64,000 nt of DNA from Desulfobacteraceae bacterium (lineage in GTDB: Bacteria > Desulfobacterota > DSM-4660 > Desulfatiglandales > Desulfatiglandaceae), in the NCBI GenBank assembly GCA_030613055.1, contig JAUWMR010000019.1:1-64000 (forward strand), read 5' to 3'. Made by a program: the position numbers and the translations under genes. Below are positions 9,199-19,573 of the stretch, one piece after another; position 1 is the stretch's first letter; the number at the start of each line of letters is the position of its first letter. The notes beneath the pieces are model-generated. The model saw only the letters and a list, made by a program, of their open reading frames with translations, searched no databases and was not told the origin of the DNA.

Positions 9199-10431
9199 AT
9201 GAAAGACGAAACCATGTCCATTATTGGCCGGAGCCTCTTTGGATTTCAGGCCGCATTGCAACAGGGGGGATCAAGCTTCGAGGAATACCTGGATAAGTAT
9301 TACTTTCATAAATGGATGGGAGATACCCTTTATGCTGCCATGGCCCTGAGGACCACATTTGTGACGGCAATGCATCAGTTTTTAGCCGATGAGGGACTAT
9401 TCAACCTTGAGCGGATACAAATGAGTCCGGTGACAGATCCCTTGGCCCATGATGTGGAACATACACCTAATATTCATTATAAGGGACAGCTCTATGTCAT
9501 GACTCACAGTATGATATATTCCAAGTTCCTGGCGTGCCATAACCCAAGGATCAAAGGTGTTTTTGTAGATTCGCCTAACATAAGGCTGGAAATTGAAAGT
9601 CCCGACAGGGCGCAGAGAGGCAAATACCTGATCGATTTCAGCCAGATGGACATAGAAGTGAGGCGAAACAGGGGGATTGATCTGGAGACGTATTTGAAGG
9701 AACCGGAAAAGGTCAAAAAGATTTTAAATGAGGATATGGAGAAAGGCATGGATCTATTTGAACGGCTGCTGATCCATGCCATGACAGCGTTGGTTGAGAA
9801 GAACGAGGATGATCTGAAAACTCTTGGGGTGGCAATTGAGGTCCCCGAACAGCCATTTCCCCGTTTTGCGTGTGATAAAGGAAAAGAGAAATATGGACGG
9901 GGGTATGAGGTGAAGTTAGGTGAAGAGATCAAGGAATCGTTTTTTTGGATTACAGGTCTTTTGAGAGAAAATTATGACCTGGTGTATCCCTACTTGAGAC
10001 CCAAAGGGAAGGTCTCACTATCAGAAGTATCCTCGGACATGATCTATAACTACGACATCTGCGCAAAGGGTATTATCCGGGATACGGGAAAGCAGACCCC
10101 CGCGCTCGAAATTCTGTCAGGTGCTGTAAGGGAGTGGATTTATGAGGCGATTATAGAGAGGCTTCTGGATAATGGGGTCATTCCTGTAAGACCTGTTATT
10201 TTTGAAGGTAATATTAAAAACATCGATGAATTTGGGGGCTACGGGCCTTTCCTCATGATGGCCGCAAAGAGAAATGATAAGGGGCAACGGACATTTCCGG
10301 ATACATTAGGTGGCGGCATCGGGATCGAAAGGACCCTTTATGCCATTTGCCGTGGGCCTGCTCTTGATAAGATTGATGATATCACCTGTTTTGGTAAAAA
10401 TCCCGACAGCCACCAGATCTATATGTTTTGA
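9199..10431 (+). CDS. Archaeal-type asparagine synthetase, class II aminoacyl-tRNA synthetase paralogue
   Basis: A 410-residue protein with the class II aaRS catalytic core but no anticodon-binding domain. Motif 2-like sequence is seen in SPNIRLE followed by GKYLIDFSQMDIEVRR, and motif 3 in GGGIGIERTLYA near the C-terminus. VMTHSMIYSKFLA matches the SMxLxKQ region of AspRS/AsnRS-derived asparagine synthetases (the AS-AR family of archaea). These enzymes amidate aspartate with ammonia through an aspartyl-AMP. The gene starts 26 nt after glnA with an AAGGAG ribosome site and precedes gltB, so asparagine formation as part of ammonia assimilation is the best reading. It is longer than the ~300-residue archaeal proteins. 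Function is inferred from family, not proven. Confidence 0.68.
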   Translation: MKDETMSIIGRSLFGFQAALQQGGSSFEEYLDKYYFHKWMGDTLYAAMALRTTFVTAMHQFLADEGLFNLERIQMSPVTDPLAHDVEHTPNIHYKGQLYVMTHSMIYSKFLACHNPRIKGVFVDSPNIRLEIESPDRAQRGKYLIDFSQMDIEVRRNRGIDLETYLKEPEKVKKILNEDMEKGMDLFERLLIHAMTALVEKNEDDLKTLGVAIEVPEQPFPRFACDKGKEKYGRGYEVKLGEEIKESFFWITGLLRENYDLVYPYLRPKGKVSLSEVSSDMIYNYDICAKGIIRDTGKQTPALEILSGAVREWIYEAIIERLLDNGVIPVRPVIFEGNIKNIDEFGGYGPFLMMAAKRNDKGQRTFPDTLGGGIGIERTLYAICRGPALDKIDDITCFGKNPDSHQIYMF

Positions 10432-10444
10432 GAATTGCACTATT

Positions 10445-13400
10445 ATGGCAAATATTGACAACATGATGTTTGGCCGCTTTCCGCAAGCACAGGGGTTATA
10501 TGATCCAAGGCGCGAACATGATGCCTGTGGCGTAGGATTTGTCGTAAATATTGACGGCATAAAAAGCCATAGCATTATTGAGAAAGGGGTTAAAATCCTG
10601 GAAAACCTGCTCCACCGCGGTGCCGTGGGCGGGGATCTTACGACCGGAGATGGCGCGGGAATCCTCTTTCAGATTCCTGATGCCGCGCTCCGGCGGGATT
10701 GTAAGCTTGCGGGTATCAGTTTGCCTGATCCGGGCAACTACGGTGTGGGTATGATCTTTATGCCCCAATCCTCAGGCTTCAGGGAAGAGTGCTCCCGTAT
10801 TATAGAAAAGACTGTCGCCTCGGAAGGCCTGGGATTCCTTGGGTGGAGAAATGTTCCCATTGATGAAAACGCCGTTTCGGGCCAGGCCAAACAGCAGCAG
10901 CCTGTCATAATGCAATGCTTCGCGCACGGAAAAGGACTGGTTTCAGCGGCGCTTGAGCGCAAGCTCTATGTGGTTCGCAGGCAGGTTGAGAATCAGGCAA
11001 TGGCGGCGGTTGGCGATGGGGATATATTTTATGTTCCAAGTTTTTCCTGCCGGACAATCATATACAAGGGCCTCTTTTCGGCCCCACAGTTACTGGGTTT
11101 TTACAAGGACCTGAGTGATCCTGAACTGGTCAGCTCAGTTGCGGTTATCCATCAGAGGTACAGCACCAATACCTTCCCTTCATGGGAACTGGCCCAGCCT
11201 TTCCGGTATCTGGCCCATAACGGGGAGATTAACACCTTGCGTGGCAATCTAAATCAGATCAAATCACGCCAATCCATGTTGAAGTCAGACCTGTTCGGGC
11301 ATGACATCAAAAAGCTCCTGCCGATCATTGACGAGAGGGGCAGCGATTCAGCTTGCCTTGATAATATCCTGGAACTCCTTGTTAATGCCGGTCGATCACT
11401 TCCACACGCCATGCTTATGCTTGTGCCCGAGGCATGGGGTGCCAGATACCCCATGGGTCCTGATCAACGCGGGTTTTTTGAGTACCACGCGGGCCTGATG
11501 GAACCGTGGGACGGACCGGCAGCCATAGTATTCTCAGATGGGAGTCACGTGGGGGCCATGCTGGATCGCAATGGCTTGAGGCCCGCCCGTTATACCATAA
11601 CTAAAAGCGGGCTCATGGCTTTTGCGTCCGAAGCGGGTGTTCTGGACTTCCCGGCCGATGAGGTTGCCGAGAAAGGCGCTTTGCGGCCGGGTCAGATAAT
11701 TATGGTCGATACGAATAAAAAGCGTGTTCTTAAGAATGGAGAAATCAAGACATTTTTTGCCAGGCGACAACCTTATCGCAGATGGGTTGAAGAGAACAAG
11801 ATTACCCTGCGCGGGTTATACGGTGAGGTGGCGTCTATTAAGCCTGATTTTGATCGGCTCCTGTTTCGCCAGAAGCTTTTCGGGTATACACGCGAAGATC
11901 TTCAGATGCTGATTGAACCCATGGCCTCAATCGGACAGGAGCCTGTTGGTTCCATGGGCGCGGATACCCCCCTGGCGGTTCTCTCAGAAAAAAACCAACT
12001 ACTTTATTCCTATTTTAAACAGCTCTTCGCCCAGGTGACAAATCCGGCAATCGATCCTGTCCGGGAAGAACTGGTCATGTCACTAATGACATTTATCGGT
12101 AACCCCGGCAATATCCTGTCTGAGGTTCCCCAAAACAGCCGTCTGATCAAGTTGTTGCATCCGATTCTTTCCAATGAGGATTTGTCACGTTTAAAACACC
12201 TGAAGGTTGAGGGCTTCCATGCTGTAACGTTGCCCATGGCATTTCCCGCCCGTGGGATAGGAAAGCATTTAGATGTGGCGATTGAGCAGCTCTGTGACCA
12301 GAGCGAGAAGGCTCTGTCCAGGGGAGAATCCCTGATTGTACTGAGCGACCGGAATCTCCCTGAAGGTTCCGTGCCCATACCGGCCTTTCTGGGGGTATCG
12401 GCGGTTAACCAGTATCTGGTTCGTAAAGGCCTGCGGGCCAACACAGGGCTTATCGTGGAAACCGGTGAAGCCAGAGAAGTGATGCACATGGCTTTGCTCT
12501 TAGGCTATGGAGCCACGGCTGTGAATCCGTATGTGGCCTTTGATACAGTTGCTGCAATGGACTTGAAAGGAGAGTTGAGCAAGAACCTGATCGTCGGGGT
12601 GGCCCTTGAGAACTATATCAAGGCACTGTGCAGGGGGTTGCTAAAAATCATGTCAAAGATGGGCATTTCTACCCTGCGGAGTTACAGGAGTGCGCAGGTT
12701 TTCGAGGCTATTGGTCTGAATAGTGATCTGGTCGAAAAGTACTTTACGGGTACAGCTTCACGCATAGAGGGCATAGGACTCGATGAAATTGCTGCAGAGG
12801 CAAACGCCCGATACGAGGAGGCTTACAACAAGGCTCCGGACGCGCCAAAGATCCTCCCGAGCGGCGGGCATTACAGGCTCCGCCTGGACGGGGAACGGCA
12901 TCTATGGACACCGGAATCCATTAACGCCATTCAGCAGGCGACCCGGAAAAACGACTACAGGTTATACGGAAAATACGCGGAGTCGATCAACAATCAGGCA
13001 GAAAGATCATCTACGCTCCGTGGTCTGTTCCGTTTCACTAAAACAGATCCTGTTCCCATAGAAGAAGTAGAACCGGCCTCTGAAATCATGAAGCGATTTG
13101 TGACGAGCGCCATGTCGTTCGGTTCCATCAGCCGGGAAGCCCACGAGACCATTGCCATTGCAATGAACCGAATAAAAGGCATGAGCAACTGTGGTGAGGG
13201 AGGCGAGGACCCGGCCCGTTACCAGCTTCTCCCGAATGGGGACAACCGTTCAAGTGCTGTAAAGCAGGTGGCAAGCGGGCGCTTCGGGGTGACGGCAGAG
13301 TATTTAGTCAATGCCAGAGAGCTTCAGATCAAGGTCGCACAGGGTGCCAAACCCGGCGAGGGCGGTCAGTTACCCGGGCACAAGGTCAATGAAGAGATCG

Positions 13401-15001
13401 CGCGGGTGCGTCATTCTACACCGGGGGTCACGCTGATTTCACCATCGCCTCACCATGATATCTATTCCATTGAAGACCTGTCACAACTGATCTTCGACCT
13501 GAAAAACGCAAACGCTGATGCCAGAATTTCAGTGAAGCTTGTGTCCGAGAACGGAGTAGGAACCATCGCTGCCGGGGTATCCAAGGCGCGCGCGGATATG
13601 GTTCTGATCAGCGGTTATGATGGGGGTACCGGTGCCTCACCGCTTTCGTCCATCAGGCATGCGGGCGCTCCGTGGGAACTGGGCCTTTCAGAGACACAGC
13701 AGACGCTTGTTCTGAACGGATTGCGGAGCAGAATCAGGGTGCAGGTGGACGGTCAGATGAAAACGGGTCGTGATGTTATTATTGCCGCGCTTTTAGGGGC
13801 AGAAGAATACGGCTTTGCCACAGCAGTTCTGGTTGTATTGGGCTGTGTGATGATGAGAAAGTGCAATAAAAACACCTGCCCTGTGGGTATCGCAACGCAA
13901 GATCCAAAATTGCGCAAATTTTTTGCCGGCAAACCGGAGTATGTTCAGAATTACTTTGCCATGGTTGCGGAAGAGATTCGTGAATATATGGCTCAACTGG
14001 GATTCCGTAAAGTGGACGATCTGATCGGCAGATCTGACATTTTAGAGATGGACAGGACAGTGAATTTCTGGAAGGCAAAAGGCCTGGATTTTTCAAAGAT
14101 CCTTTACCGCCCGAAAATGGATAAAAATGTCCCCTATCGCTGCATTGAGCCACAGCAACACAACATCGAAGACGTCATGGACAGAGACCTAATATTTCGT
14201 GCGAAAGACGCATTGGCATCCAAGAAAAGAATCCTGATCGAACTCCCCATAGAGAATGTGAATCGGTCCGTCGGCACCATGCTTTCCAGTGAGATTGCCA
14301 GGCGTTACGGCAATATGGGTCTGCCTGATGATACAATCGTTTGCAGATTCAGGGGAGCGGCAGGCCAGAGTTTTGGCGCATTTGTCTCAAAGGGTCAAAC
14401 ACTGATTCTGGAAGGTGAAGCCAATGATTACCTGGGTAAGGGATTATCGGGGGGCAAGATCATTGTAAAGCCATACACTGGCAGCGACTTTGACCCGTCT
14501 CAGAACATACTGGCGGGTAATGTGCTCCTATACGGAGCGACTTCAGGCGAAGTGTACATCCACGGTAAGGCCGGTGAGCGATTTGCCATCAGAAACAGCG
14601 GCGCGTATGCCGTTGTGGAAGGTGTTGGCGATCACGGCTGTGAATATATGACAGGCGGCAGAGTTGTTGTCCTGGGGGAGACGGGTATCAATTTTGCCGC
14701 CGGGATGAGCGGCGGTATTGCTTACATATATGACCCGGAGCAGCTGTTTGACGAACGCTGCAATCTGGATATGGTAGATCTGGAGTTGGTCCGGGATAAA
14801 AAAGATATTGAAGAATTAAAAGAAATGATCAACCGGCATGTCAAGCACACCGGCAGCAAAAAGGCCGCTGAAATACTCCTCGATTGGGAGGCGTGCCTGC
14901 CCTTTTTTGTCAAGGTCTTTCCCATGGACTACCGCAGGGTTCTTGGCAAGATGAGCAAAGAAGATGAGGCTATTAAGAGGGAAGAGGTGCAGCACAAGTA
15001 A
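10445..15001 (+). CDS. gltB: Glutamate synthase, large subunit
   Basis: It converts glutamine and 2-oxoglutarate to two glutamates. The protein has about 1,518 residues, the full bacterial length. The class II amidotransferase domain begins after a short propeptide with the nucleophile Cys28 in DACGVGF. The central domain, then the FMN-binding synthase domain (GQLPGHKVN, SGYDGGTGASPLSS), the 3Fe-4S cysteines in CVMMRKCNKNTCPVG (C-x5-C-x4-C) and the C-terminal GXGXG beta-helix (GAAGQSFGAFV, GKGLSGGKIIVKP) follow. The start at 10445 lies 14 nt after the asparagine synthetase stop. The frame is open further upstream inside that gene, but no homology extends there. Its Shine-Dalgarno is weak, so translational coupling is likely. 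Confidence 0.95.
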   Translation: MANIDNMMFGRFPQAQGLYDPRREHDACGVGFVVNIDGIKSHSIIEKGVKILENLLHRGAVGGDLTTGDGAGILFQIPDAALRRDCKLAGISLPDPGNYGVGMIFMPQSSGFREECSRIIEKTVASEGLGFLGWRNVPIDENAVSGQAKQQQPVIMQCFAHGKGLVSAALERKLYVVRRQVENQAMAAVGDGDIFYVPSFSCRTIIYKGLFSAPQLLGFYKDLSDPELVSSVAVIHQRYSTNTFPSWELAQPFRYLAHNGEINTLRGNLNQIKSRQSMLKSDLFGHDIKKLLPIIDERGSDSACLDNILELLVNAGRSLPHAMLMLVPEAWGARYPMGPDQRGFFEYHAGLMEPWDGPAAIVFSDGSHVGAMLDRNGLRPARYTITKSGLMAFASEAGVLDFPADEVAEKGALRPGQIIMVDTNKKRVLKNGEIKTFFARRQPYRRWVEENKITLRGLYGEVASIKPDFDRLLFRQKLFGYTREDLQMLIEPMASIGQEPVGSMGADTPLAVLSEKNQLLYSYFKQLFAQVTNPAIDPVREELVMSLMTFIGNPGNILSEVPQNSRLIKLLHPILSNEDLSRLKHLKVEGFHAVTLPMAFPARGIGKHLDVAIEQLCDQSEKALSRGESLIVLSDRNLPEGSVPIPAFLGVSAVNQYLVRKGLRANTGLIVETGEAREVMHMALLLGYGATAVNPYVAFDTVAAMDLKGELSKNLIVGVALENYIKALCRGLLKIMSKMGISTLRSYRSAQVFEAIGLNSDLVEKYFTGTASRIEGIGLDEIAAEANARYEEAYNKAPDAPKILPSGGHYRLRLDGERHLWTPESINAIQQATRKNDYRLYGKYAESINNQAERSSTLRGLFRFTKTDPVPIEEVEPASEIMKRFVTSAMSFGSISREAHETIAIAMNRIKGMSNCGEGGEDPARYQLLPNGDNRSSAVKQVASGRFGVTAEYLVNARELQIKVAQGAKPGEGGQLPGHKVNEEIARVRHSTPGVTLISPSPHHDIYSIEDLSQLIFDLKNANADARISVKLVSENGVGTIAAGVSKARADMVLISGYDGGTGASPLSSIRHAGAPWELGLSETQQTLVLNGLRSRIRVQVDGQMKTGRDVIIAALLGAEEYGFATAVLVVLGCVMMRKCNKNTCPVGIATQDPKLRKFFAGKPEYVQNYFAMVAEEIREYMAQLGFRKVDDLIGRSDILEMDRTVNFWKAKGLDFSKILYRPKMDKNVPYRCIEPQQHNIEDVMDRDLIFRAKDALASKKRILIELPIENVNRSVGTMLSSEIARRYGNMGLPDDTIVCRFRGAAGQSFGAFVSKGQTLILEGEANDYLGKGLSGGKIIVKPYTGSDFDPSQNILAGNVLLYGATSGEVYIHGKAGERFAIRNSGAYAVVEGVGDHGCEYMTGGRVVVLGETGINFAAGMSGGIAYIYDPEQLFDERCNLDMVDLELVRDKKDIEELKEMINRHVKHTGSKKAAEILLDWEACLPFFVKVFPMDYRRVLGKMSKEDEAIKREEVQHK

Positions 15002-15026
15002 CCCTGTAAAACTGGTCACTGGGTTT

Positions 15027-16439
15027 ATGGAAGATAAACGAAAAGATCCTGGATATCGTCCCAGGGATGAACGACTAAGGGACTATAGGGCAGTAGAACG
15101 GCAGTTGAGTTACGAGGAGATTCATCAACAGGCCTCGCGATGCATGGACTGCGGTACGCCATTTTGTCACGCATATGGATGCCCTGTTGCCAATGTGGTC
15201 CCGGAATTCAACCATTTTGTTTACAGGGGTAACTGGCGGCAGGCCCTGAATATTTTACTGTCGGCGAATAATTTTCCCGAGTTCACCGGCCGTGTCTGTC
15301 CGGCCCCCTGTGAGGCTGCGTGTGTGGCGGGAATTAATGGGGATCCGGTAACCATCAGACAGATTGAACTGGCTGTAATTGAGAGGGGCTTTGAGAGCGG
15401 TTATGTCCATACAGGTCTGCCTGCGGTTCGTTATGATGAACGGGTTGCAATCATCGGTTCCGGGCCTGCCGGACTGGCTGTGGCGGATACGTTGAACAGG
15501 GCGGGATACCGGGTCACCGTGTATGACGATGCCCGTTATCCGGGCGGGATTCTCAGGTACGGGATACCGGACTTTAAATTGGAGAAATGGGCTGTAGAAC
15601 GCCGCATTAAGTTGATGGAGGAGGAAGGCATTGTTTTTGAGATGGGAATAACAGTCGGGGACGATATTTCCTACCGGTATCTTACAAGGCATTTTGATGC
15701 CGTATGCCTGGCTTGCGGAGCACGCGAACCCAGGGATCTCATTGTTCCGGGACGGGATTTAAAAGGCATCTGTTTCGCAATGGATTACCTGATCCAGCAG
15801 AACAAAAGAGTCAGCGGTGAGCCAGTTGATTCTCCGGAAGAGATAACAGCCGAAGGGAAAACAATAATTGTTATGGGCGGCGGGGATACTGGTTCGGATT
15901 GTCTGGGCACGGCACTGCGCCAGGGAGCTAAAAAGGTTTACCAGTTTGAGATCCTTCCCAGGCCGCCTGCCGACAGGTCGGAATCCACTCCATGGCCCAT
16001 GTGGCCGGTGATGCTGCGACAAACACACGCCCACAAGGAAGGTGGAGAGCTGCTCTGGTCGGTCATGACAAAAGAATTTTCAGGTGAAAAAGGGGTTCTT
16101 AAAAAGCTTCTCTGCGTAGAAGTTGAATGGGTAGCCGGAGCAGAGGGTGGGCCGCCCGTGCCTGTTGAAAAGCCCGGGACTGCCTTCGAGGTGGAAGCTG
16201 ACATGGTTCTTCTGACAATGGGGTTTGTGGGTCCGGGGAAAAACAGGCTCATCGATGAACTGGGGATAGAGTTGAATTCAACAGGAAACGTGAAGGCTGA
16301 TGAAAGACACATGACAAACATAAAGGGCCTTTTTGTGGCCGGGGACATGACCCGGGGTCAATCCCTGGTGGTGCGTGCTATTGACGATGGCAGAAAGGCT
16401 GCTCAGGGAATAATGGCGTATCTGAATAAAGGAAGGTAG
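15027..16439 (+). CDS. gltD: Glutamate synthase, small subunit
   Basis: The NADPH-oxidising flavoprotein partner of GltB, 470 residues from the chosen ATG. The N-terminal iron-sulfur cysteines are in CMDCGTPFCHAYGC and CPAPCEAAC. The FAD site is VAIIGSGPAGLAVAD, the NADPH site VMGGGDTGSDC, and the C-terminal FAD block GLFVAGDMTRGQSLVV. The open frame extends back to 14964 and would overlap gltB, but the ATG at 15027 matches the usual start of the family. Confidence 0.94.
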   Translation: MEDKRKDPGYRPRDERLRDYRAVERQLSYEEIHQQASRCMDCGTPFCHAYGCPVANVVPEFNHFVYRGNWRQALNILLSANNFPEFTGRVCPAPCEAACVAGINGDPVTIRQIELAVIERGFESGYVHTGLPAVRYDERVAIIGSGPAGLAVADTLNRAGYRVTVYDDARYPGGILRYGIPDFKLEKWAVERRIKLMEEEGIVFEMGITVGDDISYRYLTRHFDAVCLACGAREPRDLIVPGRDLKGICFAMDYLIQQNKRVSGEPVDSPEEITAEGKTIIVMGGGDTGSDCLGTALRQGAKKVYQFEILPRPPADRSESTPWPMWPVMLRQTHAHKEGGELLWSVMTKEFSGEKGVLKKLLCVEVEWVAGAEGGPPVPVEKPGTAFEVEADMVLLTMGFVGPGKNRLIDELGIELNSTGNVKADERHMTNIKGLFVAGDMTRGQSLVVRAIDDGRKAAQGIMAYLNKGR

Positions 16440-16444
16440 AGTTG

Positions 16445-17089
16445 ATGATTGCCATTATTGATTACAAGGCAGGAAACCTGAAGAGTGTGGAGCGTGCTCT
16501 CAGGAAGCTGGGATTTGCCTGTCGCATCACTCATGACGGGGAAGAGATATTGCATTCTGAAAGGATTGTTTTTCCGGGCGTTGGTGCAGCCGGAAAAGCG
16601 ATTGATGACCTGATACATCTTGGACTGGATAATGTCTTAAGTCAGGCATTTGATGCCGGAAAACCGATTTTAGGAATCTGCCTGGGCGCGCAGATTATTT
16701 TAGATAAAAGCGAAGAAAATAACACGCCGTGTTTGGGATTAATACGAGGGGAGGTCAAATTGTTTCCTTCTCCCCTTGTGTCAGCAGAAGGTGAGCGTCT
16801 TAAGATCCCTCACATGGGATGGAACGGCCTAAATGTAATCAGGCGGCATCCGGTACTGGAAGGTATTATGCCTTCAGATGAGTTCTATTTTGTCCATTCT
16901 TATTATCCCGTGCCTGCCTTAGATCAATTCGTCATCGGCACGACCGACTATGGTTTCGAATTTCCGTCCACAATCGGATATAAAAATCTGATTGCCATGC
17001 AGTTTCATCCGGAAAAAAGCGGGGTTCCGGGTCTCAAGATCTTGAAGAATTTCTGCACCTGGGATGGCCGTATTGTATCAGCTCAATAA
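16445..17089 (+). CDS. hisH: Imidazole glycerol phosphate synthase, glutaminase subunit
   Basis: A class I glutamine amidotransferase of 214 residues that feeds ammonia to HisF in histidine synthesis. The nucleophile is Cys79 in GICLGAQ, and the His/Glu partners are in MQFHPEKSG. It begins five bases after the gltD stop, with AAAGGAAGG as ribosome site. A TTG directly before the ATG is a less likely start. Other his genes are absent, so hisH-hisF have been separated from a his operon and attached to the glutamine block. Confidence 0.93.
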   Translation: MIAIIDYKAGNLKSVERALRKLGFACRITHDGEEILHSERIVFPGVGAAGKAIDDLIHLGLDNVLSQAFDAGKPILGICLGAQIILDKSEENNTPCLGLIRGEVKLFPSPLVSAEGERLKIPHMGWNGLNVIRRHPVLEGIMPSDEFYFVHSYYPVPALDQFVIGTTDYGFEFPSTIGYKNLIAMQFHPEKSGVPGLKILKNFCTWDGRIVSAQ

Positions 17090-17134
17090 ATAGGGATAAG
17101 CTCCTTTGGATACAGATGGATACTGACCTACCAG

Positions 17135-17229
17135 ATTCCCGCCCCGCCTGCCGTCCTGCGGGCAGGTTTCGCGGGAATGACAGGTACTTATCTTATCTCG
17201 TCATTCCCGCGCAGGCGGGAATCCATGAC
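17135..17229. repeat. Pair of REP-like palindromes between hisH and hisF
   Basis: The first structure (17135-17178) nests the CCTGCC/GGCAGG hairpin inside ATTCCCGC/GCGGGAAT arms. The second (17199-17229) is TCATTCCCGCGCAGGCGGGA, nearly identical to one at 23139-23165. They insert about 215 bp between two genes whose products form one enzyme. Confidence 0.8.
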
Positions 17230-17304
17230 GTATTGCCCCTAAATATTAAGCTATTACGACTTAGGTCCAATTAACCCGCTCAATCTTCACCACGGTTTAT
17301 TAGC

Positions 17305-18087
17305 ATGCTAAGCAAACGAATCATACCCTGTCTCGATGTGAGGGACGGAAAGACAACCAAAGGTATCAAGTTCAAAGAAAACATTGATATCGGCGATCCT
17401 GTTGAGATGGCCCGGTTCTATTATGAAGAAGGTGCGGATGAAATTGTCTTTTACGATATCACCGCGTCAAGTGACCGGCGGGATATCATGATAGACGTGG
17501 TTCGCCGTGTGGCTGAAGAGATTTTTATCCCCTTCTCTGTTGGCGGGGGAATCAGGGCCATCGAGGATATGCGTAGCGTTCTTCTGGCCGGGGCAGAAAA
17601 GGTAAGCGTGAATACCGAGGCCATAAAGAACCCAAAAATACTTTCCGATGGGGCCAGGGACTTCGGGAGCCAGTGTATCGTACTTGGAATGGACGTTAAA
17701 CAGGTCAACCCGTCGGACAGGATCCCGTCGGGCTATGAGATGGTCATCCACGGCGGCAGGACCTATACCGGCATTGACGCACTTTGGTGGGCCAAAGAAG
17801 CTGAGAGGCTGGGCGCGGGCGAGATATGTCTGAATTCCATTGACGCGGACGGGACCCAGGAGGGCTACGAACTGAAACTAACCGCTCTTATTTCGGAAAA
17901 TGTGAATATTCCGGTGATTGCCTCGGGCGGAGCAGGAAACATAGATCATATGCATGACGTGCTGACTGAGGGAAAGGCCGATGCCGCCCTGATCGCGTCT
18001 ATTGTTCATTATGGGACCTATACCATAAGAGAAATAAAGGAAAACCTTCATGCAAGGGGAGTGAAGGTGCGGAGGATGTGGGATTAA
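17305..18087 (+). CDS. hisF: Imidazole glycerol phosphate synthase, cyclase subunit
   Basis: A (beta/alpha)8 barrel of 260 residues that forms IGP and AICAR from PRFAR and ammonia. Catalytic Asp11 ([11 protein letters not shown]) and Asp130 (VLGMDVK) fall at the canonical positions. The phosphate-binding VGGGIR and VIASGGAGN loops are present. Its partner HisH lies upstream on the same strand. Confidence 0.95.
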   Translation: MLSKRIIPCLDVRDGKTTKGIKFKENIDIGDPVEMARFYYEEGADEIVFYDITASSDRRDIMIDVVRRVAEEIFIPFSVGGGIRAIEDMRSVLLAGAEKVSVNTEAIKNPKILSDGARDFGSQCIVLGMDVKQVNPSDRIPSGYEMVIHGGRTYTGIDALWWAKEAERLGAGEICLNSIDADGTQEGYELKLTALISENVNIPVIASGGAGNIDHMHDVLTEGKADAALIASIVHYGTYTIREIKENLHARGVKVRRMWD

Positions 18088-18148
18088 AGAGTAAGGAGTA
18101 GTCAGTAAGAAGTAAGAAGTAAGAAGAAAAACATTGGGAATCGGATAA

Positions 18149-19309
18149 TTGGATAATACAAAGGCAATACTGGCATTAGAAGACGGGACCGTATTTACGG
18201 GTCGATCCTTTACCGGCCATGGAGAAGCAGTCGGGGAAGTGGTTTTCAATACCAGTATGTCCGGATATCAGGAGATATTGACGGATCCTTCCTACTGCGG
18301 TCAGATGGTGACCATGACCTACCCCCTGATCGGCAACTATGGAATCAATGACCAGGATATCGAATCCGACAGAATTCAGGTGAAGGCCTTGCTGGTGAAG
18401 GAATACCAGGAATTCCCCAGCAACTGGCGATCGCAAAGGAGCCTGGCAGATTATCTGAAGGACGGTAATATCCCCGGGATTGAAGGGCTCGATACCAGGG
18501 CACTTACCCGGCATATCAGGCGTGCCGGAGCCATGAAGGCTGCCCTTTCAACAAGGGATCTGGATCGGGATTCCTTAGTGGAAAAGGCTAAACAGTCGCC
18601 TGATATAGTGGGAACGGACCTGGTCAGAGAAGTGACCTGCCAGGAAGCCATGTTGTGGCAAGAAGGGCGACCGGTCAAATTGGACACAGGCCTTGATCAA
18701 TTCCAATGGCCTGAAAATAAAGGTGGGTTCCGCATAGTAGCCGTTGATTACGGGGTGAAATACAATATCCTGAGAAGCCTGGAAAAGAGAGGCTGTACGA
18801 TACTCTTGGTTCCGGCAGATACGGATTCCGGTACTATAAACAACCTTGATCCTCAAGGCCTTTTTCTGAGCAATGGTCCCGGAGATCCGGCCGCAATTCA
18901 ATATGCGGTTGAGACTATCAAAGGACAATTAGGTAAAAGACCAATCTTTGGAATATGTCTCGGTCACCAGTTGATCGGGTTGGCATTGGGAGGAAAAACC
19001 TTTAAGCTCAAATTCGGACACCGTGGCGCTAACCAGCCTGTCAAGGATCTTACGACAGGCAAGGTGGAGATTACATCCCAGAACCATGGGTTCTGTGTGG
19101 ATATGGAATCCCTGAAAGATCCTGATATTGAACTGAGCCATATCAACCTCAATGATAAGACCTTGGAGGGCCTTGTTCACAAAAAGATTCCGCTTTTTTC
19201 CGTCCAGTACCATCCTGAGGCATCACCCGGTCCCCATGATGCAACATATCTCTTTGATAGATTTATTGAGATGATGGAGAGGGATTGTCGATTGTCGATT
19301 GTCGATTGA
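18149..19309 (+). CDS. carA: Carbamoyl-phosphate synthase, small (glutaminase) subunit
   Basis: A 386-residue glutamine amidotransferase subunit of carbamoyl-phosphate synthase. The N-terminal CarA domain starts KAILALEDGTVFTGRSF. The nucleophile Cys is in FGICLGHQL, and the His/Glu pair in VQYHPEASPGPHD. The start is a TTG giving MDNTKAILALEDG, since no in-frame ATG fits the conserved N-terminus. The leader holds tandem AAGTAAG-like units. The last codons (RDCRLSIVD) are written by a GATTGTC tandem repeat that also supplies the stop, so the native C-terminus has been slightly altered. Confidence 0.95.
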   Translation: MDNTKAILALEDGTVFTGRSFTGHGEAVGEVVFNTSMSGYQEILTDPSYCGQMVTMTYPLIGNYGINDQDIESDRIQVKALLVKEYQEFPSNWRSQRSLADYLKDGNIPGIEGLDTRALTRHIRRAGAMKAALSTRDLDRDSLVEKAKQSPDIVGTDLVREVTCQEAMLWQEGRPVKLDTGLDQFQWPENKGGFRIVAVDYGVKYNILRSLEKRGCTILLVPADTDSGTINNLDPQGLFLSNGPGDPAAIQYAVETIKGQLGKRPIFGICLGHQLIGLALGGKTFKLKFGHRGANQPVKDLTTGKVEITSQNHGFCVDMESLKDPDIELSHINLNDKTLEGLVHKKIPLFSVQYHPEASPGPHDATYLFDRFIEMMERDCRLSIVD

Positions 19310-19317
19310 TGATTGAA
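19283..19317. repeat. GATTGTC tandem repeat across the carA stop codon
   Basis: Three perfect GATTGTC units are followed by GATTGAT and GATTGAA variants. A related GATTGACG-type tract follows the carB stop at about 22808-22845. Confidence 0.8.
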
Positions 19318-19573
19318 GCGAACAACGAGCAATAAGCAACAAACACTTTGGGGACGTTTAGTTAATTTAAACTTCCGTCGAGATTCATATGATCTCTCGG
19401 AGCAATATCGAGAAAGATTACTATTAGCCTGTGTGGTCAAACGGCAGATATTCAATTCGTGGAAAAGCATTTGATAGACTTATCACCGATTTTTTTCAGA
19501 AATCAAAATTAAAATACTTTTTTTAGAGCGGCAAAGCCGCGTTATATAAAATCGCACAGCGATTTTATCACTT

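Noticed and set aside
18090..18130. AAGTAAG-like tandem units before carA as a regulatory leader
   Set aside because: They look like simple-sequence expansion similar to the tracts after carA and carB; no attenuator structure is visible.
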